Shown: positions 41,066 to 43,772 of the stretch, one piece after another
Numbering within the stretch: the first letter of the stretch is position 1
Layout: each line of letters starts with the position of its first letter
Source: Burkholderiaceae bacterium
Lineage (GTDB): Bacteria > Pseudomonadota > Gammaproteobacteria > Burkholderiales > Burkholderiaceae_B
Length of the DNA stretch: 43,772 nucleotides
Assembly: GCA_017857895.1 (NCBI GenBank)
Contig: JAFMCG010000006.1
Span: forward strand, 1-43,772
Reading direction: 5' to 3'
Program-made: the position numbers and the translations under genes
The notes under the pieces: model-generated
Told to the model about the DNA's origin: nothing
Databases searched by the model: none
Seen by the model: only the letters and a program-made list of their open reading frames with translations

Positions 41066-41920
41066 ATGTTGCTGAATTTATTTCGTTTGATTTCCTTGAT
41101 GCCTCTTGGGGTCTTGCACGCCGTTGGCCGAACCGCTGGGCGCTTGGTATTTGCCCTGCCAGGTCGTTACCGCGATCGGCTGATTGCCCATGCGTGTCAG
41201 GCGGGTTACAGCGACCCTGCTTTTGCGCGCCGCTCTGCTGCCGAGGCTGGCGCAATGATCCTAGAGTTGCCACACGTGTGGTTTCGAAGCCAGGAGTCGC
41301 TCGCCCGAGTGGTGAGCGACGAAGAGGAAATCGTGCATCAGGCCTTGAGCGAAAAGCGTGGGATTCTGTTTCTCAGCCCACATTTGGGTTGTTTTGAGTT
41401 GCTGGCTCGCTATGCCACGCTCTATCAGCCCATGACAGTGATGTTTCGCCCGCCAAGGCAGGCTTTCTTCATGCCGTTGTTGCAAGCAGCCCGAAACACC
41501 ACTGGGGTGAAAGCGGTACCTGCCAATTTGAAAGGGGTCAGGGCGTTTCTTAAGGCGCTTAGAAACAACGAAACCGTGGGCATGTTGCCAGACCAAGTGC
41601 CGCAACTTGGTGAAGGCGTGTGGGCGCCTTTTTTTGGGCGCGAAGCCTGGACCATGACGCTACCAGGCAAGCTGGCTAGGGCGACCAATCCGATTGTGAT
41701 TGTGGCCGCCTGCGAGCGACTGGCCAAAGGCAAGGGATGGCGCATACATTACTTGCGAGCCCCCGATGTGCTGCCAGAAGGTCCACGTGAGCAAGCAATG
41801 TTGTTTAATCGGATGATGCAGACCATAATCGCCCGTTTTCCGGAGCAGTACCTTTGGAGTTATCACCGTTACAAGCGGCCTTTAGACGTTCCTTTGCCGC
41901 CTGGCGAGTCTCATGAGTGA
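41066..41920 (+). CDS. Lipid A late acyltransferase family protein (LpxL/HtrB-like), first copy
   Basis: Encodes 284 residues of the lysophospholipid acyltransferase family used for secondary acylation of lipid A. An N-terminal hydrophobic anchor precedes the catalytic H-x4-E motif in SPHLGCFE (His106, Glu111); PDQVPQLGEGVWAPFFGR is the second typical block. The ribosome binding site is weak in an AT-rich leader. Its end overlaps the second copy by eight bases. The exact acyl chain and position cannot be inferred. Confidence 0.9.
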   Translation: MLLNLFRLISLMPLGVLHAVGRTAGRLVFALPGRYRDRLIAHACQAGYSDPAFARRSAAEAGAMILELPHVWFRSQESLARVVSDEEEIVHQALSEKRGILFLSPHLGCFELLARYATLYQPMTVMFRPPRQAFFMPLLQAARNTTGVKAVPANLKGVRAFLKALRNNETVGMLPDQVPQLGEGVWAPFFGREAWTMTLPGKLARATNPIVIVAACERLAKGKGWRIHYLRAPDVLPEGPREQAMLFNRMMQTIIARFPEQYLWSYHRYKRPLDVPLPPGESHE

Positions 41921-42878
41921 GCCGCCAGTTGAAGCCGTAGACTGGCCCGAACAAGTCAGAGCACTCAAGTCCCGATCGTTCAAAAGTTGGTGCTTGGTGA
42001 CGTTGTTCCAAGGTTTGGCAAAGATGCCGCACCGCGGACGTCAAGTTTTGGGTCGATTTTTGGGTGTGTTGACGCCGTTGCTCGTGCCGCGTCGGGCGCA
42101 CATCGTGCGTTGCAACTTGGCATTGTGTTTCCCAGAAAAGTCAGCGCACGAGCGCCAAAAAATGCTGCGTGCGCATTTTAGGGTGCTGGCTCAAACATTT
42201 GTTGATCGAGGCGTTTTGTGGTTAGGCACGGCCGCGCAAGTGCGTGAGCTCGTCACAGTCAGTGGCTTAGAGAAGGCCCACCATTACACCGACAGCCGTC
42301 GGCCTCTGATGTTGCTAGCACCACACTTTGTGGCGCTAGATGCCGCAGCCTCGCGCCTGACACTGGCCGGGCCACAGGGCGCAACAATGTACACGCCGCA
42401 AAGCGACCCGGATGTCGATGCGTTGGTGCGCTTGGGTCGAGGGCGATTTCATGCGGTACACCTCATCAGTCAAAAAGACGGGGTGCGCCGTTTGATTCGT
42501 TTGATCAGACAAGGCTTTCCGACGTATTACTTGCCCGACATGGATTTTGGTATCAAGGGTGGTGTGTTTGTGCCGTTTTTTGGTGTGCCGGCGGCCACTC
42601 AAACCGCAACAGCACAAATGGCGCGACAGTTTGACTTGCCGGTGTTGCCCATATTAAGTGCTTGGGACGCCAAAACGGGACGTTATCACGTCACCATTGG
42701 TGACGAAATCAATTTGTTTGAAAGTACAGATACCAGTCTTGAAATGGCCACAGCCCGGTTAAATGAATTGCTCGAAGGGTGGATTCGAGAGCACCCAACC
42801 CAGTACTATTGGGTTCATCGGCGGTTTAAAACCCGACCAGAAGGTCAGGCAAGTCCTTACGATAAGGAAAGTAAGTGA
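41913..42878 (+). CDS. Lipid A late acyltransferase family protein (LpxL-like), second copy
   Basis: The 321-residue paralogue of the preceding gene carries H-x4-D in APHFVALD (His138, Asp143), and GGVFVPFFGVPAAT as second block. NLALCFPEKSAHERQKML upstream is the LpxL-type segment that the first copy matches less well. Overlapping frames indicate coupled translation. Two dissimilar tandem copies suggest that each adds a different secondary acyl chain, which is inference. Confidence 0.9.
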   Translation: MSEPPVEAVDWPEQVRALKSRSFKSWCLVTLFQGLAKMPHRGRQVLGRFLGVLTPLLVPRRAHIVRCNLALCFPEKSAHERQKMLRAHFRVLAQTFVDRGVLWLGTAAQVRELVTVSGLEKAHHYTDSRRPLMLLAPHFVALDAAASRLTLAGPQGATMYTPQSDPDVDALVRLGRGRFHAVHLISQKDGVRRLIRLIRQGFPTYYLPDMDFGIKGGVFVPFFGVPAATQTATAQMARQFDLPVLPILSAWDAKTGRYHVTIGDEINLFESTDTSLEMATARLNELLEGWIREHPTQYYWVHRRFKTRPEGQASPYDKESK

Positions 42879-42915
42879 TTGGTCTGACACACATTGAATT
42901 GAAAGCGAATCGAAA

Positions 42916-43772
42916 ATGAACTGGTCTTTCACCAAAATGCACGGCGCCGGCAACGACTTCGTGATGCTCAACGGCTTGGCTCAAGTCATTGAAATGACCC
43001 CCGAGCGTGCTCGGGCCATTGCGCATCGACAGTTTGGTATCGGTTGCGACCAAATCTTGTTGGTTGACACGCCCACCCATCCTGAAGCTGATTTTCAATA
43101 TCGAATTTTTAACTCGGATGGCAGCGAGGTCGAGCATTGTGGCAATGGCGCCCGTTGTTTTGTGCGATTTGTGCACGAACAAAAACTGTCTTCACGCAAC
43201 CCCATACGCGCTGAAATCAAAACGGGCTTGATCACACTGCAGTCGCTTGAAAACGGTGATGTCAGGGTAGAGATGGGGCAGACTCGCTTCACGCCTGAAG
43301 ATGTCCACTTTGACGCCGCCGCGTTGGTGACACAAACGAAAGCGCAAGACACCCTTTATGGCTTAGAGCTGCCCGAGGCCAACACCACGGTGTGGCTCTC
43401 TCTCGTGGGCATTTCAAATCCGCATGCGGTGCAAGTGGTTGAACATGTGTCGTTGGCGCCGGTATCAACGCTAGGGCCCTTGATTGAAAGTCACCCGCGC
43501 TTTGCTCGCCGAGTCAACGCTGGGTTTATGGAAGTGGTTGACCCCAATCACATTCGCCTGCGTGTTTATGAGCGCGGCGCGGGCGAGACCTTGGCCTGTG
43601 GTACGGGGGCATGTGCAGCCGTAGCCAGCGGGATTCGTCAAGGGCTTTTGCAGTCGCCCGTGATGGTTGATACATGGGGTGGCCGCTTGACGATTGAGTG
43701 GGACGGCACCACACTGCACATGACGGGCCCTGTCACCACGGTGTTTGAGGGCAGTTTTAATATCGACCAATT
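42916..43772 (+). CDS. dapF: Diaminopimelate epimerase (3' end beyond window)
   Basis: The 285 codons present cover nearly the entire enzyme; no stop is reached before the window ends. MNWSFTKMHGAGNDFVML begins the protein. The two active-site cysteines are Cys75 in EVEHCGNGARC and Cys228 in GETLACGTGACA. DapF converts LL- to meso-diaminopimelate for lysine and peptidoglycan. It follows the two acyltransferase genes by 37 bases, the usual order in Burkholderiales. Confidence 0.96.
   Translation, partial: MNWSFTKMHGAGNDFVMLNGLAQVIEMTPERARAIAHRQFGIGCDQILLVDTPTHPEADFQYRIFNSDGSEVEHCGNGARCFVRFVHEQKLSSRNPIRAEIKTGLITLQSLENGDVRVEMGQTRFTPEDVHFDAAALVTQTKAQDTLYGLELPEANTTVWLSLVGISNPHAVQVVEHVSLAPVSTLGPLIESHPRFARRVNAGFMEVVDPNHIRLRVYERGAGETLACGTGACAAVASGIRQGLLQSPVMVDTWGGRLTIEWDGTTLHMTGPVTTVFEGSFNIDQ

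Overview
The window is a stretch of chromosome from a betaproteobacterium, most likely order Burkholderiales (Alcaligenaceae-like). The call rests on the ribosomal protein sequences, System II cytochrome c maturation (ResB/ResC), a HemB carrying Asp in place of the zinc Cys, an SAH riboswitch before ahcY, and the gene orders ahcY - small membrane protein - metF and metK - two lauroyl-type acyltransferases - dapF. Genus cannot be fixed without a search. I see no tRNA, rRNA, IS element, prophage or CRISPR array.

Region 1 (1-16190) is the ribosomal protein supercluster on the + strand: the end of tuf, rpsJ, then rplC-rplD-rplW-rplB-rpsS-rplV-rpsC-rplP-rpmC-rpsQ; then rplN-rplX-rplE-rpsN-rpsH-rplF-rplR-rpsE-rpmD-rplO-secY; then infA-rpmJ-rpsM-rpsK-rpsD-rpoA-rplQ, closed by a strong terminator. 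Two features are unusual. rpsJ is separated from rplC by 183 bases holding a promoter-like site and hairpins, so the S10 control region seems to lie after rpsJ. The S10 and spc blocks are also split by a bidirectional terminator, an intact aldehyde dehydrogenase gene on the opposite strand, and a 415-base region with a promoter-like site, a possible Cys-rich leader peptide and RNA-like stems ahead of rplN.

Region 2 (16300-25770) is an envelope redox, heme and cytochrome c block: cutA, dsbD and an MFS transporter (+); hemB and engB (-); a diheme cytochrome c4-type protein, resB and resC (+). DsbD and ResBC together supply reductant and heme ligation for periplasmic c-type cytochromes, and HemB feeds heme synthesis.

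Region 3 (25787-31889) holds a second MFS transporter, an M20-family N-carbamoyl/allantoate-type amidohydrolase, the SAH riboswitch-ahcY-yvlD-like-metF methionine cycle operon, and a convergent 5-formyl-THF cyclo-ligase.

Region 4 (31995-39516) holds a soluble lytic transglycosylase and an HD-less CCA-adding enzyme (+); a MidA-type methyltransferase overlapping an RhlE-like DEAD-box helicase whose leader can hide its own Shine-Dalgarno sequence (-); a carboxymuconolactone decarboxylase-like gene coupled to a beta-hydroxyacid dehydrogenase (+); and a small DUF1289 protein (-).

Region 5 (39520-43772) has metK (-) with a strong terminator and a structured leader, diverging from two tandem LpxL/HtrB-family acyltransferases and the start of dapF, which runs off the window.

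Most of the window is ordinary housekeeping sequence. The parts most worth following are non-coding: the rplC, rplN, rhlE and metK leaders, and the dehydrogenase gene inside the ribosomal cluster.
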